DNA of 21,126 nucleotides, from contig CAZUBA010000030.1 in assembly GCA_964618565.1 (NCBI GenBank), forward strand, positions 1 to 21,126, in the 5' to 3' direction. A program made the translations under genes and the position numbers. This DNA comes from STC-113 sp964618565. GTDB lineage: Bacteria; Patescibacteriota; Gracilibacteria; BD1-5; UBA2023. The notes under the pieces are model-generated. The model searched no databases, was not told the DNA's origin, and saw only the letters and a list, made by a program, of their open reading frames with translations. Of this stretch, positions 10,801 through 18,650 are shown in pieces. How positions within the stretch are numbered: position 1 is the first letter of the stretch; the number at the start of each line of letters is the position of its first letter.

Positions 10801-10998
10801 ATCCTTCTTCTTATGAATTGAATTAATTCAAAACACCGAATATGTTCAGCACCAACCGATAAAGCCCGTTACCAGTGGCATTATTCATAGCAGAAGAATC
10901 CATGGGCTGTCTTGCATGAAATTATAGCTAGTGATAAGCGCAGTTCAGGCTGCTACTCTTAAGCATCTATCCAGACATCCTACGTTTTGAATGAACAT
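10792..10998 (-). CDS. Small DUF2892-like (YgaP-type) membrane protein
   Basis: A 68-residue protein visible only with TGA as Gly (four of its seven glycines). It begins MFIQNVGCLDRCLRVAAGTA and continues through a hydrophobic stretch WILLLGIMPLVTGFIGW to CGTYSVFGINSIHKKK. This order, NVGxxDRxxRxxxGxA, then a membrane segment, then GWCxxYSxFGIN, is the full-length signature I know for the DUF2892 / YgaP-like transmembrane family. It ends in TAA at 10794-10792, inside the last codons of the adaptor gene on the other strand. It is divergent from the ITPase gene, with a promoter of its own at 11027-11053. The role of the family is poorly defined; YgaP itself carries a rhodanese domain that is absent here. 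Confidence 0.82.
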
Positions 10999-11026
10999 AA
11001 TTCATTAAGTTAATATGTATAGTTGC

Positions 11027-11053
11027 ATTATATATTGTTCATCTAAAATGCAA
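11027..11053 (-). promoter_or_regulatory. Promoter of the DUF2892-like gene
   Basis: Minus strand TTGCAT (11053-11048), 15-bp spacer and consensus TATAAT (11032-11027), about 30 bp before the ATG at 10998. It is back-to-back with the ITPase promoter. Confidence 0.5.
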
Positions 11054-11071
11054 TATTGTTTTTGAACTGAT

Positions 11072-11099
11072 TTGACATAGTGCTATTATTATCTATAAA
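11072..11099 (+). promoter_or_regulatory. Promoter of the ITPase gene
   Basis: TTGACA at 11072-11077, 16-bp spacer, TATAAA at 11094-11099, only 27 bp before the ATG at 11126. The transcript leader would therefore be about 20 nt, with no visible Shine-Dalgarno site. Confidence 0.7.
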
Positions 11100-11125
11100 T
11101 ATCTCATTAAATCTAATCATAAAAT

Positions 11126-11704
11126 ATGCAAAATTTAACATTCTGAACCGGCAATCCTCATAAATTATCTGAAGCGAGCGCAATATTATGAATTGAGCTT
11201 AAATGATATGCTCCGGAGGATCTTGAAAAGATAAAGAATTCCTGCAATTGAGATCTGACTGAAATACAATCAATGGATGTCATCGAAATAATAAAAAGAA
11301 AAGCAAAAGATGCGTATGAAATACTCTGAAGGCCGATAATGATAGAAGATACCGGATTATTCATCGAAGCGCTTAACGGTTTCCCATGACCTCTTGTAAA
11401 ATATGTTATAGATTGACCTTGACTTGAGGCTATATTCAAGATGATGGCGTGATTCAAAAATAGGTCTGCAGAAGCCATAACTGGCGTATGCATGTACGAT
11501 TGAGATGAATATACGATATGATATTGATGTCTGAAATGAAATATAGTGGAAGTACCGAGATGAGACAAGTTCTGATATTCCAACGCTTTTGAACCTGTTT
11601 GAAGCGAGAAGACTTTTTGAGAAATGACGGAGGATGAGAAGAATCTCATTTCCATGAGGAGGATTGCGTTTCTGGATTTTGTTTCTAAATTAAAAAATAA
11701 TTAA
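11126..11704 (+). CDS. rdgB: Non-canonical purine NTP pyrophosphatase (RdgB/HAM1 family)
   Basis: House-cleaning enzyme that hydrolyses dITP, ITP and XTP to the monophosphate and pyrophosphate, keeping deaminated purines out of nucleic acids. It has 192 residues, the normal length. The N-terminal nucleotide loop is TFGTGNPHKLSEA (residues 5-17). The catalytic segment PIMIEDTGLFIEALNGFPG carries the acidic residues Glu and Asp of the EDTG motif. Later motifs are GDKFGYSNAFEP and TFGEMTEDEKNLIS, and RR near the C-terminus stands where SHR is usual. Seventeen of 21 glycines are TGA, which makes this gene a clear demonstration of the recoding. It stands alone downstream of its own promoter and is followed by a long repeat region. 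Confidence 0.95.
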
Positions 11705-11764
11705 GAGTTGTCATTCCCGAGAAATCAGGAATCCATTCTCTTGATCAAGTTATAGATCCCTACT

Positions 11765-11999
11765 GTAACCCATCCGGCTTGCAGCCACCTTAATCTATAT
11801 TAGGGAAGGGAAATATCTGTAATTTATTCTTATAGTGTCATACTGAGCGTAGTGAAACGTAGTCGAATGTATCCCTTTTAACTGGCGATTAGACTCAAAA
11901 CTTCTAGAAACTGACAATAACCTTAAGTAACCCATCCTAGGCACTCTTAAACAGTAACCCATCCGGCTTACAGCCACCTTCCCTATATTAGGGAAGGAA
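11765..11999. repeat. Two copies of a GTAACCCATCCGGCTT hairpin repeat
   Basis: Copies at 11765-11810 and 11954-11999 share the pattern GTAACCCATCCGGCTT, then CAGCCACCTT, then a hairpin TATATTAGGGAAGG. They differ by a few substitutions and a small indel. They are related in layout, on the opposite strand, to the 57-bp unit at 12073-12129. Confidence 0.8.
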
Positions 12000-12072
12000 G
12001 TATTTAAAATACCTGTCACTGGGCGAAGTGAAACGAGGTCCTAGCGAATATATTTACTAAAGTTACCATTAT

Positions 12073-12129
12073 TTCTCCCCTAATATAGGGGAGATGTCCG
12101 GAGGACAGAGGGGTTACTGCTTTATTCAT
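12073..12129. repeat. 57-bp dispersed repeat, copy 1
   Basis: Identical over 57 bp to 19570-19626. It contains a hairpin TCTCCCCT-AATAT-AGGGGAGA and the palindrome TCCGGA. Its minus strand can be translated MNKAVTPLSSGHLPYIRGE, which explains spurious ORF calls at both loci. Confidence 0.93.
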
Positions 12130-12161
12130 TGTTTCACCATTCCATCCTAGATTCTTCGCTA

Positions 12162-12239
12162 GCGCACCCCAAGAGTACTTCCTACGGGCGCACCCCAAGA
12201 GTACTTCCTACGGGCGCACCCCAAGAGTACTTCCTACGG
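12162..12239. repeat. Three perfect tandem copies of a 26-bp unit
   Basis: Units 12162-12187, 12188-12213 and 12214-12239 are identical (GCGCACCCCAAGAG then TACTTCCTACGG). They interrupt another repeat, which reads GATTCTTCGCTA before the array and GCGCTCAGAATGACG after it. Single copies of the same unit occur at 18524-18549 and 18763-18788. Confidence 0.93.
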
Positions 12240-12365
12240 GCGCTCAGAATGACGCAGCGCCGCCTATATCATCCTGAGGAACCGAAGGATCCAGTACCGT
12301 TTAAACATTAATCGTCCTCGCGAAGGTGGGACCCATATCGACTCTAAGTTGAAAATTTCTTCTTA

Positions 12366-12490
12366 ACCCTCAACTTCATCTATTGTACTTTTTATGCAAA
12401 AAGTATGCAAAACCATTGGGGGTGCCACAAATCGCTCTCCGCTACGCTACGTTTAGACGGAATGTTGTTCCACCCCCAAACTCCCGCATC
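12366..12490. repeat. Diverged copy of the 18.4-kb repeat family, lacking the 26-bp unit
   Basis: Similar to 18412-18564 and 18651-18803 in order and sequence (ACTTTTTATGCAAAAAGTAT, then CATTGGGGG, then CGTTTAGACGGAATGTTGTT). It lacks the 26-bp unit present in the other two between GTTGTTCC and ACCCCC. Confidence 0.88.
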
Positions 12491-12573
12491 AGAGTATTTT
12501 TGATTAATAAAGAATGAAATTTAATTAATTGAATAACAATATTATTTTTATTTAAGTTGATTTAAATCTGTTC

Positions 12574-12640
12574 ATTATACTTACTCATGCGTTGAACATA
12601 GAGTAAAAACCTGGGGTATCTCAGGTTTTTATTTTTGTCT
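12574..12640. repeat. 67-bp direct repeat flanking the FISUMP gene, copy 1
   Basis: Matches 14223-14289 at 65 of 67 positions, same orientation. It holds a hairpin AAAAACCTGGG-GTAT-CTCAGGTTTTT (12605-12630) followed on the plus strand by ATTTTT, a likely terminator, and on the minus strand an exact TATAAT (12579-12574). Confidence 0.93.
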
Positions 12641-12642
12641 AA

Positions 12643-12675
12643 AAAATATAATCCCCTGGTGTGGGATTATATTTT
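12643..12675 (-). terminator. Terminator of the FISUMP surface-protein gene
   Basis: Hairpin with 13-bp arms AAAATATAATCCC / GGGATTATATTTT. On the minus strand it is followed by a T-run. It begins 3 bp after the stop codon of the gene at 12679. Confidence 0.75.
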
Positions 12676-12678
12676 AAT

Positions 12679-14094
12679 TTAATTCTTGATACATCTAAGA
12701 TTTAATCCGTGTGCACGATAACTGAAATTGAGCGGATTGAATGTTTTGGCTTTAACAGAAACATTACTATAGGATCCATTACTGACAGAAGCCCAATAAA
12801 ATCAGTAATTACCCTGCCATACATATGTACCTCACATGTCCCTATACCCCGACAAAGGAAGTTTTAAGGAAGTCGCAATTGAAGTATCTGTTTGCCAAGT
12901 TCAACTTCAGATGATATTAGGATTTATTGTGGTTGCGGCATTGAACCATTCAAAAATTGTAGGAACATGGTAATTCTGAGCACAGGGTCATTGCATAGCA
13001 CTAGGCATTCATAGGGAATTATATGTTCATCAAGTTGAGGTAGCTCATGATCAGCCCCAAAGATTAAAATTCTGCGGAGCTATAATCCAATCGGGAGTTG
13101 TTGAGATTGAACCGGTTATGAAAAGATTATGTCAAACTCAATTCGCAGCTGTTCAATTCGCAGCCAGGGTTCAAGTTAAATCAGAAGAGGTCACATCATC
13201 ATTCCTTCACCATTGGAATAAGCTTCAAAGAGTATAGCGTATTGAGGAATTACAATCTACCCCGGATCAAGAACAATTGATTATAGTGGACTGATTATTC
13301 CAAGCAGTTGTCGCCCCGACATTGCAAGCGGCCCATATCTGTCAATTTGCAAGCTTTATATCAGGTGTGTCACAGCCTGGATATTTGCTTGAGGCTGAGG
13401 TTGTAGTATATAATCAGGCCAATCATCATAAAATTGTTCCGCTTCATTGGAGGATACTATTTCTAGATACATATCATACAATTTCTCATCATGTGTAGCT
13501 TTTTATTTCAATTGATGTTCAGAATGTTGAAATATTTGATTGTACGGGAATTAAGCTTCAGCTAGACAGTAATATGCCTAGTAGATCTCATTTGGTATAG
13601 ATATATCTTCCGCTATAACTCACTGAGTCAGCAAAAACTCATTTGAATCCAGACTTTGCAAAGTCTGGATTCAAACTCAAGGCACTACTGCTTCAATCCT
13701 CTAAGAATCATAATAATTGGAATTTGCTCTGAGATGAATTAATTGAATATGTATAAAAGGCACTAGTGTCTAATGGATCTTTTCATCAATTTGAAAGTTT
13801 TGCAATATTTAGTACACTTATACCGGCACTTCACTGAAATCAAATTGTAGTTCAAGAAGCTGTAATCGTAACATAATTATCTGGATTTGGATATTTTCCT
13901 GTTGTTGCATTGAAGATGATAAGCCCTTTTGCAATATTGCTAATATCAGCCAATCTGGTCGAATCCCTTGCGGTGGCACTCTGAGAAGAAAATGATAAGA
14001 ATGCAATAGTGGCAAGTATTGCCAATATGACTATCACAACTATCAATTCAACTAGAGTGAATGCTTTATTTTTTTTGATAGACATATAAGGCAT
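12679..14094 (-). CDS. Pilin-anchored surface protein with FISUMP-type domain
   Basis: Predicted exported protein of 471 residues, TGA as Gly, TAA stop. The start is MPYMSIKKNKA followed by the prepilin signature FTLVELIVVIVILAILAT; cleavage is expected before Phe12, with Glu as the fifth mature residue. ATG 14085 (MSIKK) is an equally good start. Residues about 45-215 form a module shared with the gene at 14594 (NGGKDPL, LGFLED, LNP, GDLLGI, SLIPVQ). The C-terminal half resembles the Fibrobacter major-paralogous domain (TIGR02145, FISUMP): LANGQIWAACNVG at about 248, CAQNYHVPTIFEWFN at about 380, LPLSGYRDMGG at about 415, YGFYWASVSNGS, and RAHGLNLRCIKN at the end. Such domains are typical of displayed surface proteins; the ligand is unknown. 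It lies between two 67-bp direct repeats, and a 34-bp palindrome is embedded in the shared module. Confidence 0.9.
13642..13675. repeat. 34-bp perfect palindrome inside the coding region
   Basis: Each 17-base arm reads TTTGAATCCAGACTTTG and its complement, with no spacer. In the minus-strand gene it encodes about residues 140-151, within SLNPDFAKSGFKG. The paralogous gene at 14594 has a shorter, unrelated sequence after the same LNP. Confidence 0.95.
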
Positions 14095-14222
14095 CTTAAT
14101 TTTAAATTTTATTTATTTTACCTCAATTATTATTTAATACAAATCCAATTTCATCAGGTCGATATGTCTATCAATTTTTAATGAATTATATATTAAATCT
14201 TAAAGATATCTTAAATCATATC

Positions 14223-14289
14223 ATTATAATTACTCATGCGTTGAACATAGAATAAAAACCTGGGGTATCTCAGGTTTTTATTTTTGTCT
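14223..14289. repeat. 67-bp direct repeat flanking the FISUMP gene, copy 2
   Basis: Second copy, two substitutions from 12574-12640. It lies about 130 bp upstream of the FISUMP gene start. Its minus strand carries TATAAT (14228-14223), so it may supply the promoter, while the hairpin may stop transcripts arriving from the plus strand. The -35 element is weak. Confidence 0.88.
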
Positions 14290-14525
14290 TGATTTCTTTT
14301 TATCAAATCTAATTCTAAAATATCATCTTGAAAGCAAGGAAAGTAATTTATCATCCTGAGTGAAGCGATGTATCTATTTAAAATATTATTTCTTTTGTCA
14401 TTTCGAGCTAAACTGTTGATGTAATTAGTATATTGAAGAATTTTTGTGGTAAACTAAATAGGATAATTAATCTTATTAATTATGATCATTACAATTCTGA
14501 AATTGGAAATTCATTTATAACAAAA
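14290..14525. other. AT-rich spacer with no gene seen
   Basis: No ORF of note on either strand under code 25. It holds a degenerate TCATCCTGAGTGAAGCGATG repeat near 14353 and an imperfect palindrome GATAATTAATCTTATTAATTA near 14462. It separates the two pilin-anchored genes. Confidence 0.6.
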
Positions 14526-14559
14526 AATTACCCCTTAGTCATATGAATAAGGGGTAATT
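14526..14559 (-). terminator. Terminator of the PD40 surface-protein gene
   Basis: Twelve-base arms AATTACCCCTTA / TAAGGGGTAATT around a 10-nt loop. The minus strand continues with a T-run. It starts 34 bp after the stop codon at 14594. Confidence 0.85.
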
Positions 14560-14593
14560 AGTATAATATATTTAGATATATAGAATGCAAATA

Positions 14594-16252
14594 TTAATCC
14601 GCACATTTTTTGTACAATTCATCATTTGGACCATTGTAGAAAATCCAGTTTCAGTCTCTTGAATATGCTGGCCTATATCATCAAGTAGGAGTGATAGGTG
14701 TTCAGTCTAGGTTGTCGGCAGCTGACTTTTTGAAGATTTTTTCTTTATCAGAGTCAGCCTCATCCCTGTCATTATAAATGATCCAGTTTCAGTCGGGTGA
14801 TATAGTTCACCTATTTCATCAGTTTTGAGTAATCTTGACTCAGTCACCATCTGATAAATCAGCTTTCATTTTGTATAATTCATCCCTGTTATATGTTTCT
14901 TCTTCTTGGGTATCTGGATTTATGCCTGTATAATCAGTACTGTGAGTGTATATTATATATAGTGTTCATCATATATTTGCGAAGAATGGATGATCTCATT
15001 TCCATGTGGTCAAAAGAACTCATTTATTTTCAGGATTGGTATCTGAGATTAGTTTTTTATATAATTTACCGTCATCGTCAGAGTTCCTGTAGACTATATA
15101 TGTTCAGTCAGGAGAGAAGGCAGGCGCATCATTTGATCAATTTATAAATTCTGTTCAATTCCCATTGTCTGCAGAAGATTTTATGAATATTTTTCAGGAG
15201 TTTGGATCTGACACATAATAATTAGGATCTTCAGGATCGTAAGAAAGTACAGACCTGTCATATTTATATGCAATTTTGCTTCAATCAACTGAAAATGCAG
15301 GATAACGAGCTGGATAAGCAGATAATACTGTTCCATCCGAAATAGTATTATCAGTAATGGATTTCTTATGTATGCTCATTGTGCTTTCTCATGTAATTTC
15401 ATCAGATTGCTGATTTGGGAATATCACGTAATCAGCAACAGGCGAAGCTGCAACTTGATAAGCTGCAATTGTAGTGAACTGCTTTCAAGCTCCCTCATAC
15501 CCCTCAGGGCAAGTGAAAGTTCATGAAGGTTGCTCAGGATTTGTCGCTGCATTAGGGTCATATCATCAGGTAGAAGATATGACAGCAGGTACTAATACTA
15601 CTAGATCATGTGAGGGTCCTTCATTAGAGTCTATGATGGCGACGAGACTATCTGGGTTATTGATATCCATTGCATAGATTCAAGAGGAGTATGCGGGGTC
15701 TTCCTGTGCTGGAATGTAGCTTCAGCTTCAGTCGGATACAAGGAATATTCACACAGCATCTCACTTTTCTACAGGGTATTTTCATCACACATCGTAAGCT
15801 TTAGTTTCGAGCAAAGAAAAAGGGTTCAGTCCCATGCTCCTAGATTCTGAATTCTCGAGAAATCAGAGGACTTGTCATTTGGTGAGAGTGAGGTTGGCGG
15901 AGTAGACAAAGAATTCTCATGTAAGGGGATCTTTTCATCAATTAGAGAACTGTATCTTCCTCATCATCGCCTCTCAGGCGTATCACTGGGTTCATATCTG
16001 TACTGATCATGAGAATAGCTTGACACTCTTCTGGTCAGGTTCAGGCATTTTTCATCATATAGCCTGCATGGTCTTAGCTCATTTAAAAAGGTTGGACATG
16101 TCTGCTAGTCTAGTTGAATCTCTGGCTGCGGAAGACTGTGAGGAAAATGAGAGAAATGCTATTGTCGCAAGTATGGCGAGTATTACTATGACGACTATGA
16201 GCTCCACGAGTGTGAATCATTGCCGCGAGTGGGGTTGTTTTTTTTCTTTCAT
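14594..16252 (-). CDS. Pilin-anchored surface protein with TolB/PD40-like propeller repeats
   Basis: Predicted exported protein of 552 residues, TAA stop. The N-terminus MKEKKQPHSRQ is followed by Gly (TGA) and FTLVELIVVIVILAILAT, a textbook prepilin cleavage context, then LSFSSQSSAARDSTRLADMSN. Residues about 45-215 match the shared module of the gene at 12679. The C-terminal half has repeated blades of the PD40/TolB kind: YPAFSVDGSKIAYKYD, DAPAFSPDGTYIVYRNSDDD, GTISPDGNWIIYNDRDE and RPAYSRDGNWIFYNG, each followed by a K-IFKKSA or LYKK-type strand. These usually build a beta-propeller that binds proteins or ligands. I see no catalytic motif. It has its own promoter and terminator, so it is a separate transcription unit from its paralogue. 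Confidence 0.9.
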
Positions 16253-16324
16253 TTTGTTATGATTAATGAAATAATAAATGCGCGTTGGAAGTATACTAGT
16301 TCGAAACTTTGTATACGTAATAAA

Positions 16325-16353
16325 ATTTAAGCATATTACAAATGCAATGTCAA
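16325..16353 (-). promoter_or_regulatory. Promoter of the PD40 surface-protein gene
   Basis: Minus strand TTGACA (16353-16348), 17-bp spacer, TTAAAT (16330-16325), about 70 bp upstream of the ATG at 16252. Confidence 0.65.
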
Positions 16354-16383
16354 ATCGATTTTTTAGAAGAAACTTTTAAAATA

Positions 16384-16419
16384 AAATTCCCTTCGAGTAA
16401 TATTACTTGAAGGGAATTT
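16384..16419 (-). terminator. Terminator of the glycyl-tRNA synthetase gene
   Basis: Long hairpin AAATTCCCTTC...GAAGGGAATTT with one G-T pair in the stem. On the minus strand it runs into TTTTATTTT, 13 bp after the stop codon at 16433. Confidence 0.85.
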
Positions 16420-16432
16420 ATGTATTATCTAA

Positions 16433-17830
16433 TTAATCATCCAATCTCTCTCTGAAATATTCTTTCAGTTCAGAAACCTTGACAACATCTTGTGATCCGG
16501 TATCTCTATGCCTGACTGTTACGGTGTCATTTTCTACAGTGTCATTGTCGACAACTATACAGAATGGACAACCGATTTCATCGAATCTGAAATATCTTTT
16601 ACCGACGTTACCTGTTTCATCATATTCACAGAACCAAGATTTGCTAAGGGTCTTATAGATTTCTTTAGCTGGTTCAGCAAGTTTTTTGACTATAGGAAGG
16701 ATGGCGATTTTGACTGGGGCTATCTTAGGATTAAGCCTTAAGACTATCCTTTCTCCTTCTTCTGTATTTACTATGTCGTAAGCACTAAGAAGCGTAGTCA
16801 GAAATAATCTGTTCAGTCATACGGATGGCTCGATAACATATGGGATATATTTTGTGTTATTCGTTGTATCAAAATAAGAAAGATCTGCTTTTGACTCTGT
16901 CATATGAGCTTTAAGGTCATAATCAGTCCTATCGGCTATTCACCATAATTCTCACCAACCGAAGGAGAATTTATATTCAATATCAGTTGTTGCATTGGAA
17001 TAAAAAGACAGTTCTTCCGCTCCATGATCCCTGAATCTGAGATTTTCTGCTTTAAGTCCGATCCTATCAGTCAAGAAGCTCATACAATCATCTTTCCATT
17101 TTTTGTGCCATTCCAGATCAGAACCAGGTTCACAGAAGAATTCTATTTCCATCTGTTCGAACTCTCTTGTCCTGAATATGAAATTACCTGGAGTGATCTC
17201 ATTTCTGAAAGCCTTACCTACTTGAGCGATACCGAATGGCACCTTTTTCCTTGAAGTGCGTAGGACATTTGCAAAATTCACAAATATTCATTGCGCAGTT
17301 TCGGGTCTAAGATAGATTACAGATGATTCATCTTGAAGCACTCATTGGTGCGTATTGAACATAAGGTTGAATTTTCTTATTTCAGTGAAATCAACTCATT
17401 CACAGTAAGGACATTTGATTCATTTATCTTTTATATATTTGCTCAGATTTTCTGCTGGAGTCTTTTCTCCTGCCCATTCTACTGGCAAATCAGTATCCTT
17501 TGAAGTTTCCATATATTCCTCTACCAGCTTATCAGCCCGTAATCTCTGCTTGCATTTCTTGCAATCCATAAGAGGATCAGAGAATCATCCTACGTGACCA
17601 GAGGTTACCCAAGTTTGAGGATTCATGAATATGGCAGCATCAAGATTGACCATATCAATCCTCTCTTGCACGAAATGCTTTATCCATGTATTTTTTAAAT
17701 TTTCTTTTAGGATTGAACCATATGGACCATAATCCCAAGTATTAGCAAGACCTCCGTATATTTCGGAACCTTGATATACAAATCCGCGAGCTTTCGATAG
17801 CTCGACTATATCTTTCATTTCTACTTCCAT
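16433..17830 (-). CDS. glyS: Glycyl-tRNA synthetase (alpha2, class II)
   Basis: Charges tRNA-Gly with glycine. It has 465 residues, TAA stop and TGA as Gly at several sites, so the enzyme itself depends on the recoding. The N-terminus has KARGFVYQGSEIYGGLANTWD and DYGPYGSILKENLK, the motif 1 region of the archaeal/eukaryotic-like alpha2 family. Cys pairs CKKC (about residue 90) and CPYC (about 142) may bind zinc. Then RPETAQGIFVNF, motif 2 GKAFRNEITP with RTREFEQMEIEFF (about 205-230), and motif 3 EPSVGLNRLFL (about 340). The C-terminal anticodon-binding domain includes KIAPVKIAILPI. ATG 17830 is followed by a second in-frame ATG at 17818 that has GGAAG upstream. In this organism it presumably must charge both normal tRNA-Gly and the UCA-anticodon tRNA that reads UGA. 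A T-box controls the transcript. Confidence 0.97.
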
Positions 17831-17881
17831 AGATAAAAAAGTTAACGAATAAATATAAAGTACCGGATAAAACGATTTTAT

Positions 17882-18037
17882 TTATTTTTTAACTGTAAAA
17901 TATCTGCTTCAATCTAACCTTGTTACCACTTGAACTTTTCTTGATGTATCCAAAACCACTTTTCGATAACTGACCTTTCAGTTTTTTTCTGACAAAACTA
18001 TTCAAGAAAACGTATTGATTACTTCAGCAAGAGACAT
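17882..18037 (-). CDS. Possible small gene between T-box and glyS
   Basis: A 51-residue ORF under code 25, starting MSLAEVINTFSGIVLSEKNG and ending RYFTVKK with TAA. It uses three TGA as Gly, each in a reasonable turn position (for example RLDGSRYF). The second half, KVVLDTSRKVQVVTR, looks like alternating beta strands. It lies after the T-box terminator and 51 bp before glyS, so it would be co-regulated. No Shine-Dalgarno is visible and I recognise no family. With only two stop codons, random ORFs of this size are not rare. Confidence 0.4.
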
Positions 18038-18056
18038 AAATATCTATAAAATTAAA

Positions 18057-18210
18057 AATAAAAAAAGACCGAATTAATTCCAGTCTTGGGGTCCAATATT
18101 ATAGGACGGTTCCACCCAAGTTCTTCCCGTATGCGGGGAGCACTTTAGCTTTTTTGAGATTTCCTAGAATATTTTCCAGATATTCTTTTTATCGGATTTC
18201 TCTTTTGCTT
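18057..18210 (-). ncRNA. Glycine T-box riboswitch upstream of glyS
   Basis: A tRNA-sensing transcription attenuator. The minus strand carries TGGGTGGAACCGTCC (18118-18104), close to the T-box core AGGGTGGNACCGCG. It forms a canonical antiterminator: arm CTTGGG (18120-18115), 7-nt bulge TGGAACC, then GTCC, loop, GGAC (18094-18091) and CCCAAG (18090-18085). The bulge begins UGGA, which pairs with a tRNA 3' end UCCA; bacterial tRNA-Gly usually has U73. The competing terminator AAGACTG...GGTCTT (18087-18065) shares the CCAAG arm and is followed by seven Ts. Upstream are a stem-III-like hairpin CCCGCATACGGG and a short stem I (GAGAAATCC ... GGAAATCTC) with an inner hairpin. A GGA at 18164-18162 is a possible specifier, but this assignment is tentative. 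Uncharged tRNA-Gly would raise glyS expression. Confidence 0.85.
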
Positions 18211-18216
18211 GCGGTA

Positions 18217-18243
18217 ATTATAAGTGTTTTTAGATATTGTCAA
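18217..18243 (-). promoter_or_regulatory. Promoter of the T-box / glyS operon
   Basis: Minus strand TTGACA (18243-18238) and TATAAT (18222-18217), both consensus, with a short 15-bp spacer. It lies directly upstream of the T-box leader. Confidence 0.65.
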
Positions 18244-18411
18244 GGGTGATTTAGGCTCTCACCCCAACCCTCTCCCGAGAGGAGGGGGAGTTATATTTGT
18301 TATTTTGGTCACATCAAGGAAGCATAAACCCTATATGCTGTCATTCCTGTGTAGACAGGAATCTACCTTATATTTTGTTATTAAAAGTTGAAATTCAACT
18401 TTCATCACAAT

Positions 18412-18564
18412 CCTCATCTTCGGTTATAATACTTTTTATGCAAAAAAGTATACAAAAGCATTGGGGGCTCCACAAATCACTCTCCTCCCGTCTGCGGGAT
18501 ACGTTTAGACGGAATGTTGTTCCGCACCCCAAGAGTACTTCCTACGGGCACCCCCCAAACCCCC
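18412..18564. repeat. 153-bp direct repeat, copy 1
   Basis: Identical over 153 bp to 18651-18803, 239 bp apart. It contains one 26-bp unit at 18524-18549. A diverged relative without that unit is at 12366-12490. Confidence 0.95.
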
Positions 18565-18650
18565 GCATCAAGGATGATTTTTTTATTTGTCGTCATCCTG
18601 AACTTGTTTCAGGATCCACCGACTTTTAGTTGCGTCTTTTTAATCTCAAC

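Larger units (their letters stand above)
11705..12573. other. Gene-free region packed with short palindromic repeats
   Basis: I find no credible ORF on either strand under code 25. The stretch is a mosaic of short hairpin-forming repeats: a GTCATTCC...GGAATCC type, two GTAACCCATCCGGCTT units (11765-11810 and 11954-11999), GTCATACTGAGCGTAGTGAA, CTGGGCGAAGTGAAACG, a 57-bp unit at 12073-12129, the 26-bp tandem array at 12162-12239, an ATCATCCTGAGGAACCGAAGGATCC unit near 12270, and a copy of the 18.4-kb repeat family at 12366-12490. Its GC is higher than that of the flanking genes. Confidence 0.85.

Noticed and set aside
10801..11071. Structured RNA (tmRNA or SRP-like) between the efflux operon and the ITPase gene
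   Set aside because: No tmRNA, SRP or RNase P landmarks, and the stretch is explained by the DUF2892-like gene and its promoter.
12162..12239. CRISPR array
   Set aside because: The three 26-bp units are directly abutting with no spacers, and there are no cas genes.
12129..12311. ORFs containing HPKSTSYG or TGAPQEYFLRA
   Set aside because: They are translations of the tandem 26-bp units and adjacent hairpin repeats.
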